This document shows, one piece after another, positions 15,535 to 23,775 of a DNA stretch of 64,000 nt. The position numbers were made by a program, and so were the translations under genes. Origin of the DNA: a virus; IMG/VR virus record IMGVR_UViG_3300031578_000013, positions 1 through 64,000 of that record. One strand, 5' to 3'. Under the pieces are notes generated by a model, which did no database searches, was not told the origin of the DNA, and saw only the letters and a program-made list of their open reading frames with translations. The first letter of the stretch is position 1. Every line of letters begins with the position of its first letter.

Positions 15535-15593
15535 TCCCATTTTTACATCGGTAATAGCGTTCAATCGCAAAATGGGAATACCCTGTAATGGGG
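15535..15593 (+). ncRNA. Three-way-junction RNA motif, copy B
   Basis: Outer stem 536-543/569-576 (CCCATTTT/AAAATGGG, offsets from 15000), a short TAC/GTA hairpin (544-546/551-553), the conserved GCG-TTCAAT-CGC hairpin (557-568), then CCC...GGG (581-593) before the RBS GGGAGATG. Same order of elements as copy A with compensatory changes in the outer stem. Confidence 0.55.
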
Positions 15594-15612
15594 TTAAGGG
15601 AGATGTCAGACT

Positions 15613-15819
15613 ATGAGAAACACAAAAAAACTGGATGCTCTATTAATCGAAAAATCGGTTAATATGGCACGCCGAAAAGGAGACGAATATAACGGTTTCC
15701 TTTTTGCACAAATGAATACAGCGCGTTTAACCGATGCTGAAAGAAGATCCTGCAATGTGTATCTATTCGGTGCAATGTGGGATAGGATGACCATTGAAGA
15801 TTTGAAGGCATTACCATGA
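15613..15819 (+). CDS. Small helical protein downstream of RNA motif B
   Basis: 68 residues, basic N-terminal half and helical throughout. RBS GGGAGATG upstream. Unrecognised. Confidence 0.6.
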   Translation: MRNTKKLDALLIEKSVNMARRKGDEYNGFLFAQMNTARLTDAERRSCNVYLFGAMWDRMTIEDLKALP

Positions 15820-15989
15820 TGCAAATATCATCAACCCGAAAAAACATTGCTATGGTTGTGTTTACCATTGGTGATACAATCCATTTTACACCACTGGACA
15901 AATACAACCCTAATGTAATGGATGCAAAAGCACCGGTGTTCGATGGAACTTTTGATGACTGCGTGACATTCATTTCAGAGGTTTTATAA
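15816..15989 (+). CDS. Small beta-rich protein
   Basis: 57 residues; starts by ATGATG overlapping the previous stop and ends overlapping the next start. Unrecognised. Confidence 0.55.
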   Translation: MMQISSTRKNIAMVVFTIGDTIHFTPLDKYNPNVMDAKAPVFDGTFDDCVTFISEVL

Positions 15990-16264
15990 TGGATGCCTAT
16001 TTCACAACTTGTAAAGATGCTGGTCGCACTGCATACCTGTTAGGGCCATTCACCACAGAAAAAGCATGTAAAGTATTTGCAGAATTCCCGGAGGATAACC
16101 CAGAATCCAGGCACACTGAAATATATGATGCATGTTGTGAGATTGATCGCAAGGCGCACTTTTTCGCATATGGTATGTGTCGAGTAAGGGATTTTAAACC
16201 GGGTGAAATAACCGGGATTTTGAATAGAGTTGATAAAGAGAAATGGGATAAGGTGTTAGGATGA
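15989..16264 (+). CDS. Small Cys-containing protein
   Basis: 91 residues with Cys at 8, 27, 49, 50 and 64 (approximate). The frame is tightly coupled on both sides. Reminiscent of phage early proteins but not assignable. Confidence 0.6.
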   Translation: MDAYFTTCKDAGRTAYLLGPFTTEKACKVFAEFPEDNPESRHTEIYDACCEIDRKAHFFAYGMCRVRDFKPGEITGILNRVDKEKWDKVLG

Positions 16265-16422
16265 CGTTCGATAAAGTAATACCATATCGTTGCTCAACTG
16301 GGTGCAAGCCCTTTATGCTAGCAACAAACATCAATGCACCAATTTGTCCAACGTGTAAAGATCCGATGACACGATCAAAAGAGCATTTTGCACAAAAGAG
16401 GAGATATTACCATGTTGATTAA
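16261..16422 (+). CDS. Small zinc-finger-like protein
   Basis: 53 residues with CSTGC and CPTC pairs 14 residues apart, then a basic tail. Probable zinc binding. Overlaps the next gene. Confidence 0.6.
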   Translation: MTFDKVIPYRCSTGCKPFMLATNINAPICPTCKDPMTRSKEHFAQKRRYYHVD

Positions 16423-16681
16423 TTACGCTATCCGAGATATCAATACGGGAAAATATTACCGTCATCCAAAAACCGATGTAACCGGCGAACGACTAGAGTT
16501 GGTATCTGGTATAAACCGGGCTATGACATGGGTACAATCAGATGATGGAGAACCACGTACAGCCCGCTATGTAATCTGTCATCATAACCTAATCGGTTGT
16601 GAAATTGTAGCATGTTATGAACATGAAAATCTTAAGAAAGGGAGATTGTATAACCGGGAAGTTAAGGGAGTTGTATCATGA
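16412..16681 (+). CDS. Small protein, unknown
   Basis: 89 residues from ATG 16412, chosen for the RBS AGAGGAGAT at 16397-16405. Beta-rich with three Cys. Unrecognised. Confidence 0.6.
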   Translation: MLINYAIRDINTGKYYRHPKTDVTGERLELVSGINRAMTWVQSDDGEPRTARYVICHHNLIGCEIVACYEHENLKKGRLYNREVKGVVS

Positions 16682-16881
16682 CCACAATTCCTGAAAAAGA
16701 ATGGAAAAAGATACAAACTCTATCTGATACTATCAAACGTAAAGTATGGGAGATTGAGAACGATATAGAAAATCTGGATAACCTCTTACACGCTTTACAT
16801 GGAGAAGGTATTAGAAACCGAAAATATACCACGAGTGGTTATCCGCAGGTATTTCAAAATGGGGAATGGGTTGATCGGTGA
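16678..16881 (+). CDS. Small coiled-coil protein
   Basis: 67 residues; residues 8-40 form a charged amphipathic helix (IKRKVWEIENDIENLDNLL). Overlaps the previous stop by ATGA. Confidence 0.6.
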   Translation: MTTIPEKEWKKIQTLSDTIKRKVWEIENDIENLDNLLHALHGEGIRNRKYTTSGYPQVFQNGEWVDR

Positions 16882-16888
16882 TGGGATC

Positions 16889-17152
16889 ATGATAGAATTC
16901 GCAGATAACAAAACAGGTAAAACCATTATGGTATCCCATGCAGAATCCTTCAAGTACGGCTCTGAAAATCAAAGACGTTTTGCGGATAAGATATCTGCAA
17001 AATATATCCTGATAACAGGAGACAATAGAGGGCGATTGCCACTATGGACAAAGCGTATCTTGAAGGAGAATAATCTTTGGTATAGAAAGATAGGGCGCAC
17101 CACGTATAAGAGTAATACTTTTGCGTTGTATGACGAGAGGATGAAACCATGA
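16889..17152 (+). CDS. Small basic protein, unknown
   Basis: 87 residues from ATG 16889, which follows the previous stop; longer in-frame versions would overlap deeply. Basic, alpha/beta, with an N-terminal beta hairpin. Unrecognised. Confidence 0.6.
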   Translation: MIEFADNKTGKTIMVSHAESFKYGSENQRRFADKISAKYILITGDNRGRLPLWTKRILKENNLWYRKIGRTTYKSNTFALYDERMKP

Positions 17153-17334
17153 ATCAAGTATTCAAAGATATTGATGCTATCCTTACTGAATACAAAGTAA
17201 AAGGATTCAAAGTAACTGATGGTGAAATGATCGCTATAAGGAAAAACCATCTTTGGTATTATTTCAGATGGAATTGCAAAGAAAATGGATTAATGCTATC
17301 GGGTGAAACTGATCGTTATGAAAGGAGATGGTAA
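17149..17334 (+). CDS. Small protein, unknown
   Basis: 61 residues, basic, ATGA overlap with the previous gene. Unrecognised. Confidence 0.6.
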   Translation: MNQVFKDIDAILTEYKVKGFKVTDGEMIAIRKNHLWYYFRWNCKENGLMLSGETDRYERRW

Positions 17335-17338
17335 AACA

Positions 17339-17578
17339 ATGACCCCAGAAGAAATTGCAAAAAACAAAAGATTGCAAGATACGCAATGGAACAAACAACC
17401 AATACCGGATAAATTCGATATGCAGGGGATAATCAAATACCTGCACGAATACTCAGGGAGAATCCCCAACGAGAACGAATGTTTACGATTCAATATGTTT
17501 CTTGAATCATTCCAGGGGAAACCATCAGAGCGGGAATGCTCTGATTTCTTACAGGTATTGGGGATGGTTAAGAAATGA
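17339..17578 (+). CDS. Small protein, unknown
   Basis: 79 residues from MTPEEIAK, with AAGGAGATGG 8 bases upstream. Helical, acidic, Pro-containing. Unrecognised. Confidence 0.65.
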   Translation: MTPEEIAKNKRLQDTQWNKQPIPDKFDMQGIIKYLHEYSGRIPNENECLRFNMFLESFQGKPSERECSDFLQVLGMVKK

Positions 17579-17718
17579 CCCCCTCCAAAAAATCCCTACT
17601 CAACCTCTTCAAAGCAAACACCGGCAAAACACAACTCAGAGTGCCACAGATTGATGAGCGGAGGATAGTATTGCAAGGGTGGCAGAATAGCAAGGTAAAG
17701 AATTATAGGAAGTGGTGA
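17575..17718 (+). CDS. Very small basic protein
   Basis: 47 residues beginning MTPSKKSLLNLF and ending NYRKW; strongly basic, possibly nucleic-acid-binding. ATGA overlap. Confidence 0.5.
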   Translation: MTPSKKSLLNLFKANTGKTQLRVPQIDERRIVLQGWQNSKVKNYRKW

Positions 17719-18032
17719 TGATGAAAATTACAAAAGATGGATACTTTAAAAAAGGCGCATTTAAACTGGGTGTAAACCCAACAATGATCGGACAGAAGAT
17801 CATACACGTTGATCGGTGTGAAACTCCATACGGTTATGATGGATCTTATTGCACGATTGCTGGAATAGGAATTCCACAAAATCCAAAATATGAATATGTG
17901 ATCTTGAGAGAAATTTGTAAGGATAGATCACTCGTGATTGAATGGAATCCCCGCATATTCCCGGGCGAATTATCCAGATTAGAACCGTGGTGGAATGATG
18001 GCAAATGGGTTTTGCTAGAGAGTATAGTATGA
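17718..18032 (+). CDS. Small beta-rich protein
   Basis: 104 residues from ATGATG at 17718. Beta-rich and Gly/Tyr-rich with three Cys; aromatic end (EPWWNDGKWVLLE). Unrecognised. Confidence 0.6.
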   Translation: MMKITKDGYFKKGAFKLGVNPTMIGQKIIHVDRCETPYGYDGSYCTIAGIGIPQNPKYEYVILREICKDRSLVIEWNPRIFPGELSRLEPWWNDGKWVLLESIV

Positions 18033-18175
18033 CCCTCTCCCACTTTGCAAAATCCTATCTCCATCTCCAGGGTGTCGAACTCCTAAAACCGCGAGAGAGA
18101 AGCAAACCCGTTGGGGATAGACAGGGTGAGACTATGATTAAGGTTGATCAATGTGAAAGGGGAGATTTATCATGA
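18029..18175 (+). CDS. Very small basic protein
   Basis: 48 residues, basic, overlapping both neighbours by ATGA. Unrecognised. Confidence 0.5.
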   Translation: MTLSHFAKSYLHLQGVELLKPRERSKPVGDRQGETMIKVDQCERGDLS

Positions 18176-18387
18176 ATATTGAAATTGGTTGCATTGACAA
18201 ATACGATGCTATGGAAAAATTCGGAAATGACGAGATTGACATTCTATTCCGCACATGGAACGAACAAAGAAATCGGATGACCGGGTGGAGATCATTCCAA
18301 AAAGTATGCAAAACTATTGCCAGTCCAGTATGGCCGTGGGAATATCCATGTTCACAAGTTGAATGGAAATATGTGAGGGTATCATGA
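18172..18387 (+). CDS. Small protein, unknown
   Basis: 71 residues with three Cys and many Trp. RBS AAAGGGGAG upstream. Unrecognised. Confidence 0.6.
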   Translation: MNIEIGCIDKYDAMEKFGNDEIDILFRTWNEQRNRMTGWRSFQKVCKTIASPVWPWEYPCSQVEWKYVRVS

Positions 18388-18545
18388 CCGATTTATCAGA
18401 TGTCGAAATACACTTGTATGTAGAGTGTGTTAAGATGAACTACTCAAAAGAACAATCCGAGAACTTCTTTAAGAGTGTGGATGAGACGATTAACTTCGAA
18501 TTTCTTAACATCTTACGAGAACAGTATGGGAAGGAGAGGTTATGA
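18384..18545 (+). CDS. Small helical protein
   Basis: 53 residues from MTDLSDVEIHL, acidic and helical, ATGA overlaps on both sides. Confidence 0.55.
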   Translation: MTDLSDVEIHLYVECVKMNYSKEQSENFFKSVDETINFEFLNILREQYGKERL

Positions 18546-18739
18546 AACCAGAAACCAATGAACTGATACGAAACTGGTTTTATCAGTCATGTCTTAACCA
18601 TCAGACATTTAAAAATCTAAATTATCAAAACCAGTATAACGTAAGAAATCTCCTTGCTGGATTTCTTCAGGCGTGTGAAACATTCAAACACATTACTCGC
18701 GATGAAGGCACAAAGTTATTTGAAGAGTTGACATCATGA
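18542..18739 (+). CDS. Small helical protein
   Basis: 65 residues, helical, two Cys, ATGA overlaps on both sides. Confidence 0.6.
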   Translation: MKPETNELIRNWFYQSCLNHQTFKNLNYQNQYNVRNLLAGFLQACETFKHITRDEGTKLFEELTS

Positions 18740-19086
18740 TACCCAAAACAATCCAGGATGCAAATACACTCTACAACCCCAAAGTCCTCTATGATGTTTC
18801 AGATGAGTATGACACACTCCTGCAAAACGGAATGGGGTTCAATAGAGGTGAATCTAACATCGTTGCTATTGAGTCTGATACAGCAAAGCGCAACAAGAAA
18901 TTACAATCCCTGCGAGAGAAGAATCCCTTGCAGGAATACCGTGTGCAAGGAGATTATATAGACGCGATATGTTACTATCCCATGCACGGCTCGGATGCAG
19001 ATGTGCTTCAGGATGATAAGCAGGATTATGAATGGTCAGGGGAACAGATGGGTGTTTTGACGATGCCCTTTGATGGGAGGAAATGA
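18736..19086 (+). CDS. Soluble acidic protein, unknown
   Basis: 116 residues, Asp/Tyr-rich, single Cys. Unrecognised. Confidence 0.6.
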   Translation: MIPKTIQDANTLYNPKVLYDVSDEYDTLLQNGMGFNRGESNIVAIESDTAKRNKKLQSLREKNPLQEYRVQGDYIDAICYYPMHGSDADVLQDDKQDYEWSGEQMGVLTMPFDGRK

Positions 19087-19089
19087 AGT

Positions 19090-19257
19090 ATGCAAAAAAC
19101 CCTCTTCGATTGCGCACGACGCCCGGCATTCAAAATCTGCGATAGGTATGACATAGATGGCGAGTGGCATCATAAGCAAGGCATCGATCCATGTATCGTT
19201 GTTGGCTACACCGATACAGGAATGGTTTTCAAGTCGGAGGGGGTGGTCGATGCCTAA
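19090..19257 (+). CDS. Small protein, unknown
   Basis: 55 residues with three Cys (FDCARRPAFKIC). A gap of about 140 bases follows before the next coding start, so this may end an operon. Confidence 0.55.
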   Translation: MQKTLFDCARRPAFKICDRYDIDGEWHHKQGIDPCIVVGYTDTGMVFKSEGVVDA

Positions 19258-19366
19258 CACTGTCTAACAACGCTATTGTATATCTCCTCAAATACCAGCA
19301 CTGCACTACAAAGTGCAGCAATGCCACACGATGTAGCAATACAATACCCAATAATTTTCATCGCCG

Positions 19367-19373
19367 TATAAAT
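19367..19373 (+). promoter_or_regulatory. TATA-box-like element
   Basis: TATAAAT 29 bp upstream of ATG 19402. An upstream ATG at 19381 would fall before the expected transcription start, so it is not the start. Confidence 0.55.
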
Positions 19374-19401
19374 CCTCACAATGAAAGGGGAGTACAGGGG
19401 A

Positions 19402-19791
19402 ATGAGAATGAATCTTAAACAAGCCAATAAAATCTCTAAAAGATTATCATCACAGTATGGGATTATCAATCCTCCCGTGGTGCAATCTTTACCATATTCC
19501 AGGATGGGAAAGAAAGTAATACTTGGGTATTACGATAACCTTGCAAATCAGATAGAGATAAACAAGTATGCTTTGGAATTGTGGAACGCCCAACAAATCA
19601 CCGATACCATAAAGCACGAGTTGATGCACGCCAGATGTTATCAGGACTTCGGGCATGGTGGACACGGAAAGCAATTTGGGTTACTATGTGATTTGTATGA
19701 ATTAACCAATGATATTAAAAGAGCAATCAAGCGACCACACGTATACCACATTAACAAAAAAGCACTACTGGAAATGCGAAGGGTGATTTGA
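19402..19791 (+). CDS. SprT/WLM-like zinc metallopeptidase
   Basis: About 129 residues from ATG 19402 (or 19408). The HELMH motif in the C-terminal half gives two zinc ligands and the catalytic Glu; GHGGHGKQF about 13 residues later supplies further His. This is the SprT-like layout. The cellular family acts on DNA-protein crosslinks; a viral role in DNA processing is inference. Has its own TATA box, so it probably heads a new transcript. Confidence 0.75.
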   Translation: MRMNLKQANKISKRLSSQYGIINPPVVQSLPYSRMGKKVILGYYDNLANQIEINKYALELWNAQQITDTIKHELMHARCYQDFGHGGHGKQFGLLCDLYELTNDIKRAIKRPHVYHINKKALLEMRRVI

Positions 19792-19794
19792 GTT

Positions 19795-20061
19795 ATGCAG
19801 GTAATTTGGGATAGAAGGGGATATCCCGCGTGCTGTGAAAGTGAGGGGGTAAAAGTGGTGGTGGCGAAGGAACGATATATACGTCCAAACCCCGCTACAT
19901 TTTATGACGTTTGTGCAAAACGGACACACTTCCCAGTCAAAAACGGATGCCCGTTTGAATTAGGCAATATCATACGATGTCTCGATTATCACGTCGATTG
20001 TATCACGTGCATTAAGATGTATGCGTATTGCCGTAATCTTACTGGAGTTGGTCGGATATGA
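19795..20061 (+). CDS. Small Cys-rich protein
   Basis: 88 residues with nine Cys including CC, CAKR, CLDYHVDCITC and CR; likely metal-binding. ATGA overlap with the methylase-like gene. Confidence 0.6.
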   Translation: MQVIWDRRGYPACCESEGVKVVVAKERYIRPNPATFYDVCAKRTHFPVKNGCPFELGNIIRCLDYHVDCITCIKMYAYCRNLTGVGRI

Positions 20062-20642
20062 AAGTTATTGTTGGTTGTGAAGAAAGCCAGGTTATCTGCA
20101 AGGCATTCAGAGCAAAGGGACATGAAGCATACTCGTGTGATATTATACCTTGTAATGGTGGACACCCCGAATGGCATATTCAGGATGATGTTTTAAATCA
20201 TCTTGGAGATGGTTGGGACTTGGGAATCTTCCATCCGATGTGTACGCACCTTGCTGTATCAGGAGCGAGATGGTTTAAAGAGAAAGAGATTGTGCAAAAC
20301 GAAGCGATCGTATTTTTCTTTGAGTGTGTCAATGCACCCATACCGAAAATCTGTATCGAAAACCCCATCGGAATAATGAGCACCCTGTACCGTAAACCCG
20401 ATCAGTATATTCAACCCTATGAGTATGGACACCCCGAAACAAAGAAAACCTGTCTATGGCTTAAAGGATTGCCAAAACTTGTAGAGACAAACAACGTTCG
20501 TGATGGAATGTTGTTGTTACCAAAGAAACAACAGAATCGAATACACTATATGTCTCCATCTGATAACCGGTCATCTGAAAGATCAAAGACCTACACGGGA
20601 TGGGCAGAAGCAATGGCAACCCAATGGAATTTCAAGGAGTAA
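20058..20642 (+). CDS. Rossmann-fold DNA-methylase-like protein
   Basis: 194 residues. VGCEESQVICKAFRAKGHEAYSCD is the SAM-site region typical of phage proteins annotated as DNA (cytosine-5) methyltransferase-like. FHPMCTHLAVSG occupies the position of the catalytic PPC loop, with Pro-Met-Cys instead of Pro-Pro-Cys. IENPIG (after CIE) matches the ENP/ENV motif. The target-recognition region is very small. Could modify or merely bind DNA; activity is uncertain because of the altered motif. Confidence 0.7.
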   Translation: MKVIVGCEESQVICKAFRAKGHEAYSCDIIPCNGGHPEWHIQDDVLNHLGDGWDLGIFHPMCTHLAVSGARWFKEKEIVQNEAIVFFFECVNAPIPKICIENPIGIMSTLYRKPDQYIQPYEYGHPETKKTCLWLKGLPKLVETNNVRDGMLLLPKKQQNRIHYMSPSDNRSSERSKTYTGWAEAMATQWNFKE

Positions 20643-20646
20643 CTTT

Positions 20647-20766
20647 ATGCAAAACCCAACACCGGCGCAAGCCCTACTCTATATCAAGTCCCGCTACCCA
20701 CATCATCGCTTGATATGGAATGACTACCTGAAAGCGCCGAAGGTAATGAAGGTTGAGAAGATATAA
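20647..20766 (+). CDS. Very small protein
   Basis: 39 residues (MQNPTPAQALLYIKSRYPHH start), basic. RBS AAGGAG lies about 11 bases upstream, inside the preceding stop region. Confidence 0.5.
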   Translation: MQNPTPAQALLYIKSRYPHHRLIWNDYLKAPKVMKVEKI

Positions 20767-20769
20767 ATA
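20761..20769 (+). promoter_or_regulatory. TATA-box-like element
   Basis: ATATAAATA 44 bp upstream of ATG 20813; would give a short leader containing GGAG. Confidence 0.45.
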
Positions 20770-20812
20770 ATAGTAGTAATATAGTAGATAATGCGAAACG
20801 GAGCACAATGGA

Positions 20813-21061
20813 ATGACAGACTTAAAAAAAGCAACCAAAGAAGAATTGCAAGCGGGGATGGACAGACGAACTACATTAGCAACCCAAATGGACATTGCAG
20901 ATAAGATAGCAGATATTGCAGGACATGGAATTTCTGGCAACATCGTATCTATATGGAAAGGTGCGTTGTTATACAAGTCGATTGATAAAAACAACCCCGA
21001 TATGACACGCTATGTAACATACCTTGTCCGAACAAATATAAAGAAAATCGAGGATGACTAG
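20813..21061 (+). CDS. Small helical protein
   Basis: 82 residues; possible HTH-like region (ADKIADIAGHGISGNIVSIW). GGAG upstream. Unrecognised. Confidence 0.6.
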   Translation: MTDLKKATKEELQAGMDRRTTLATQMDIADKIADIAGHGISGNIVSIWKGALLYKSIDKNNPDMTRYVTYLVRTNIKKIEDD

Positions 21062-21063
21062 TC

Positions 21064-21267
21064 ATGCAACCACAATGCACACCCCCGGTAACCGTCCTGC
21101 ACCTCCCGCTCCATTGCGGGGCAAGAGGATATGGATGTAAGGTAAGTGGGAATGAACTCATAGTGACACACAACCCACTGACGGTGAAAGCCTTTGAGGA
21201 TGTAAAGCCACGAGTGACTACGATGGTAAGAAGTCGTTGGAATGATTTGGTGGTTTGGAAGGAGTGA
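21064..21267 (+). CDS. Small protein, unknown
   Basis: 67 residues, beta-rich, three Cys near the N-terminus. Two bases after the previous stop. Confidence 0.55.
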   Translation: MQPQCTPPVTVLHLPLHCGARGYGCKVSGNELIVTHNPLTVKAFEDVKPRVTTMVRSRWNDLVVWKE

Positions 21268-21273
21268 GATGGA

Positions 21274-21648
21274 ATGACATACTTTGCAGTGATAACAAAA
21301 ACTCCAACATCGGATGATGGAAATCGTGCGTGCTCTACAGTGTATATCAACCCGCACGGAGAAGAGCACGTTGTTGGATCTCGCATAATAATATCCCCAA
21401 ATAAATTCGAGGATGATCTGTTTGCAAAAGCAATCACTTCAGTGTGTATGAATACAATTGATCTATCAGAAGAGCAGGTTCTTTTCTGTATGGTTCCGGT
21501 ATTCAAACTCGGAGAAATTCTTGTTATGGATTGTAATAGTGATAGAACAATTCCAGATGGAAGAAAACCTTCAAAATGGGATGTTGAATATGAAACCTTC
21601 AATGATATTGAGAGTGCTGTTAAAAGAGCAATCGAGGTGGTGGAATGA
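21274..21648 (+). CDS. Soluble protein, unknown
   Basis: 124 residues, alpha/beta with Cys at about 16, 51 and 64. RBS AAGGAGTGAG upstream. Unrecognised. Confidence 0.65.
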   Translation: MTYFAVITKTPTSDDGNRACSTVYINPHGEEHVVGSRIIISPNKFEDDLFAKAITSVCMNTIDLSEEQVLFCMVPVFKLGEILVMDCNSDRTIPDGRKPSKWDVEYETFNDIESAVKRAIEVVE

Positions 21649-21842
21649 ACATCGCAGAACTAATAGCAATCCCTGGAAGATTACACTCCCGATTGCCCGT
21701 GTACATCAGAGAATGGGATAGCGAGTCTGACTGTGAGGATTTAATACCAGAATATATCAGTACACAATATATTACGGTGGTTGATGAAGACGAAGAAGAG
21801 GATACGGAAATAAAAGCACTTGTGCTTGGAGAGATGGAATGA
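21645..21842 (+). CDS. Small acidic protein
   Basis: 65 residues with an acidic tract (VDEDEEEDTE) near the C-terminus; N-terminal LPVYIREWDSESDC resembles small phage proteins of unknown role. Confidence 0.6.
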   Translation: MNIAELIAIPGRLHSRLPVYIREWDSESDCEDLIPEYISTQYITVVDEDEEEDTEIKALVLGEME

Positions 21843-22087
21843 ACAAATTAACATTTACCCCCCTCATTAAAAAGCGACGTGCAAAGTATATTGTTAAAGA
21901 TGATGGGCAAATTATGGAAAAGTCTGGATCAACCCCTTACTACTACTATATCTGCTCAAATAGAAAATGCACGTGGGAATATCGATGGGTAAGTAGAGAC
22001 CCTGAATTAAAATGTCATTGCTGCGGGAAACCAATGATACTGGTTGCTAACCCGCAAGCGTTTGAATTGAAGGTGATAGATGGATGA
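21839..22087 (+). CDS. Zinc-ribbon protein
   Basis: 82 residues with CSNRKC and CHCCGKPM about 27 residues apart, a zinc-ribbon layout. ATGA overlap on both sides. Confidence 0.65.
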   Translation: MNKLTFTPLIKKRRAKYIVKDDGQIMEKSGSTPYYYYICSNRKCTWEYRWVSRDPELKCHCCGKPMILVANPQAFELKVIDG

Positions 22088-22272
22088 TAATTAATACAGG
22101 ATCAAAAGCGTTTTGGCTTGGGGCATTATTCTTTGTCCTGATTTGTGATAGTGTTATTAAAATAATTGCAGGTCTTACTCACATGCCGAAACCCACGCAT
22201 TACAGATTTTCAAATCCATTAGATGGACTTTTAATACTGGTGATATCTCTCGGATGGTGGTTTGGATCATGA
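22084..22272 (+). CDS. Small two-TM protein
   Basis: 62 residues with hydrophobic helices at about 8-27 and 45-61. Unrecognised. Confidence 0.6.
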   Translation: MIINTGSKAFWLGALFFVLICDSVIKIIAGLTHMPKPTHYRFSNPLDGLLILVISLGWWFGS

Positions 22273-22574
22273 CCCTCGAAACGGATAACCTGGAAAAAGA
22301 ACTCGAAGAGAACCGCCTTGAAATTCAAGGTTTGGAAGCGAGGAATGCCGAAATCACAAAGCAGTTGATTAAGGCGTTTCATGGTATCGAAGTTGGGGAT
22401 ATTGTATTGCACAAAGGCAATGAATATCAAGTCAAAAGGATTGAAATACTACGACCCTGGAGCGTGTATGAACAAACACATAAGCCGTGGGTATATGGTT
22501 ATGCAAAAAAGAAAGATAACACATGGGGATGTTTAAGGGCGCGTTGTTTGTATACCGAGTGGGTGAAGGCATGA
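22269..22574 (+). CDS. Coiled-coil plus beta-domain small protein
   Basis: 101 residues from MTLETDN. A coiled coil at about 4-35 leads into a small beta domain (GDIVLHKGNEYQV). ATGA overlap with the Toprim gene. Confidence 0.65.
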   Translation: MTLETDNLEKELEENRLEIQGLEARNAEITKQLIKAFHGIEVGDIVLHKGNEYQVKRIEILRPWSVYEQTHKPWVYGYAKKKDNTWGCLRARCLYTEWVKA

Positions 22575-23644
22575 CTATTATATTACCCACTGCTACAGGA
22601 GGATTAAAGTACACGAGCCAACTCGCCAAATTTGCACTCGGTCTTATCGAATTGTCTGATGAAATCGGATTCCGTATGTCAGCCCGTGGTTGGGCATATA
22701 CATTAGAAGGATTGCGTCTTATCAACAAAGACCAATTCAATCGTGTTGAATCCCTTATCAATACCTGTAGAGAACGCGGGTACTTACCCATTGACTTTAC
22801 AGCAGAGGAAGAGGGACGTAAATTTGCAGGCATTGAAACGCCCACAAAAGAAACAGTACCGACATTTCTAAATAAATATGTTAATTATGTTGCGCACTGC
22901 GAACGCTCGTTTGTCCCGGAATGGTGGGATGGAGAGAAATATTATATTCAAATGCTCGTTGAAAAAATCGATCTGAAAACATTATTTGAACCAGTTTGTG
23001 AAAATTATAAAATACCAATCGCCACTTCAAAAGGCTGGTCATCTATGCTTCAACGCGCCGAGTATGCCAAAAGATTTAAAGCAGCAGAAGAAGTCGGACT
23101 TGAATGTATCTTACTATACTGTGGTGATTTAGATGCAGATGGTTTACGAATTTCCAAATTTCTATTTGACAACTTGGATCAAATTAAAAATATCGAATGG
23201 GCAGATGGAACCACTGGGTATGATCCTACCAATCTTACGATAAATCGATTTGGTCTCAATTATGATTTCGTAACCCGTCATGGATTAACATGGATTGATA
23301 ATCTCATCACGGGTTCTGGAAAAAATCTGGCGAGCCCAAAACACAAGAATTTCAAGATGCCCTATGTGCAAGAATACCTAAAAACAATTGGAGAACGCAA
23401 ATGTGAAGCAAACGCCATTGTTAAAGATCCACCACTAGGACGAGCATTGTGTCGAGCAGCCATTGAAAGTTACTTAGGAAAAAATGCTGTCGGTAGATTT
23501 AAAGCACGGCGAGAAAAAATAAACGATGGATTTGACACACTGCGGTGTTGCCTATCAATTGATGTTCTCAACGAAGGAGATCAACTAACATTAGATAGGT
23601 GTATAGATATGTTCTCACACAAGTTGGAGATGATGAACGAATGA
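22571..23644 (+). CDS. Stand-alone Spo11/TopoVI-A-like Toprim protein
   Basis: 357 residues from ATG 22571. An N-terminal winged-helix region carries SARGWAYTLEG (about 37-47), where Tyr43 is the candidate strand-cleaving nucleophile, and LINKDQFNRVESLI...LPIDFTAEEEGR, the motif that precedes the Toprim fold in this family. The Toprim domain has LVEKIDLKTLFEPVC (acidic Glu131) and GDLDADG (185-191, metal-binding DxD). TopoVI-A normally works with the ATPase B subunit, and none is seen here. Possible roles are a nuclease or double-strand-break initiator for viral recombination (inference). Confidence 0.75.
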   Translation: MTIILPTATGGLKYTSQLAKFALGLIELSDEIGFRMSARGWAYTLEGLRLINKDQFNRVESLINTCRERGYLPIDFTAEEEGRKFAGIETPTKETVPTFLNKYVNYVAHCERSFVPEWWDGEKYYIQMLVEKIDLKTLFEPVCENYKIPIATSKGWSSMLQRAEYAKRFKAAEEVGLECILLYCGDLDADGLRISKFLFDNLDQIKNIEWADGTTGYDPTNLTINRFGLNYDFVTRHGLTWIDNLITGSGKNLASPKHKNFKMPYVQEYLKTIGERKCEANAIVKDPPLGRALCRAAIESYLGKNAVGRFKARREKINDGFDTLRCCLSIDVLNEGDQLTLDRCIDMFSHKLEMMNE

Positions 23645-23775
23645 CACTCCCACAATGGATGATCGAACTTATCGACAAAACACAAAGCAATACCTTTGAT
23701 GTTATGGTTGAGCAGATGAAGATAAACCCCGATGCTATGGAAGCGTTGTATAGTAACTCGGAGTTGCGGCAATGA
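23641..23775 (+). CDS. Very small acidic protein
   Basis: 44 residues, helical, coupled by ATGA on both sides. Unrecognised. Confidence 0.5.
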   Translation: MTLPQWMIELIDKTQSNTFDVMVEQMKINPDAMEALYSNSELRQ

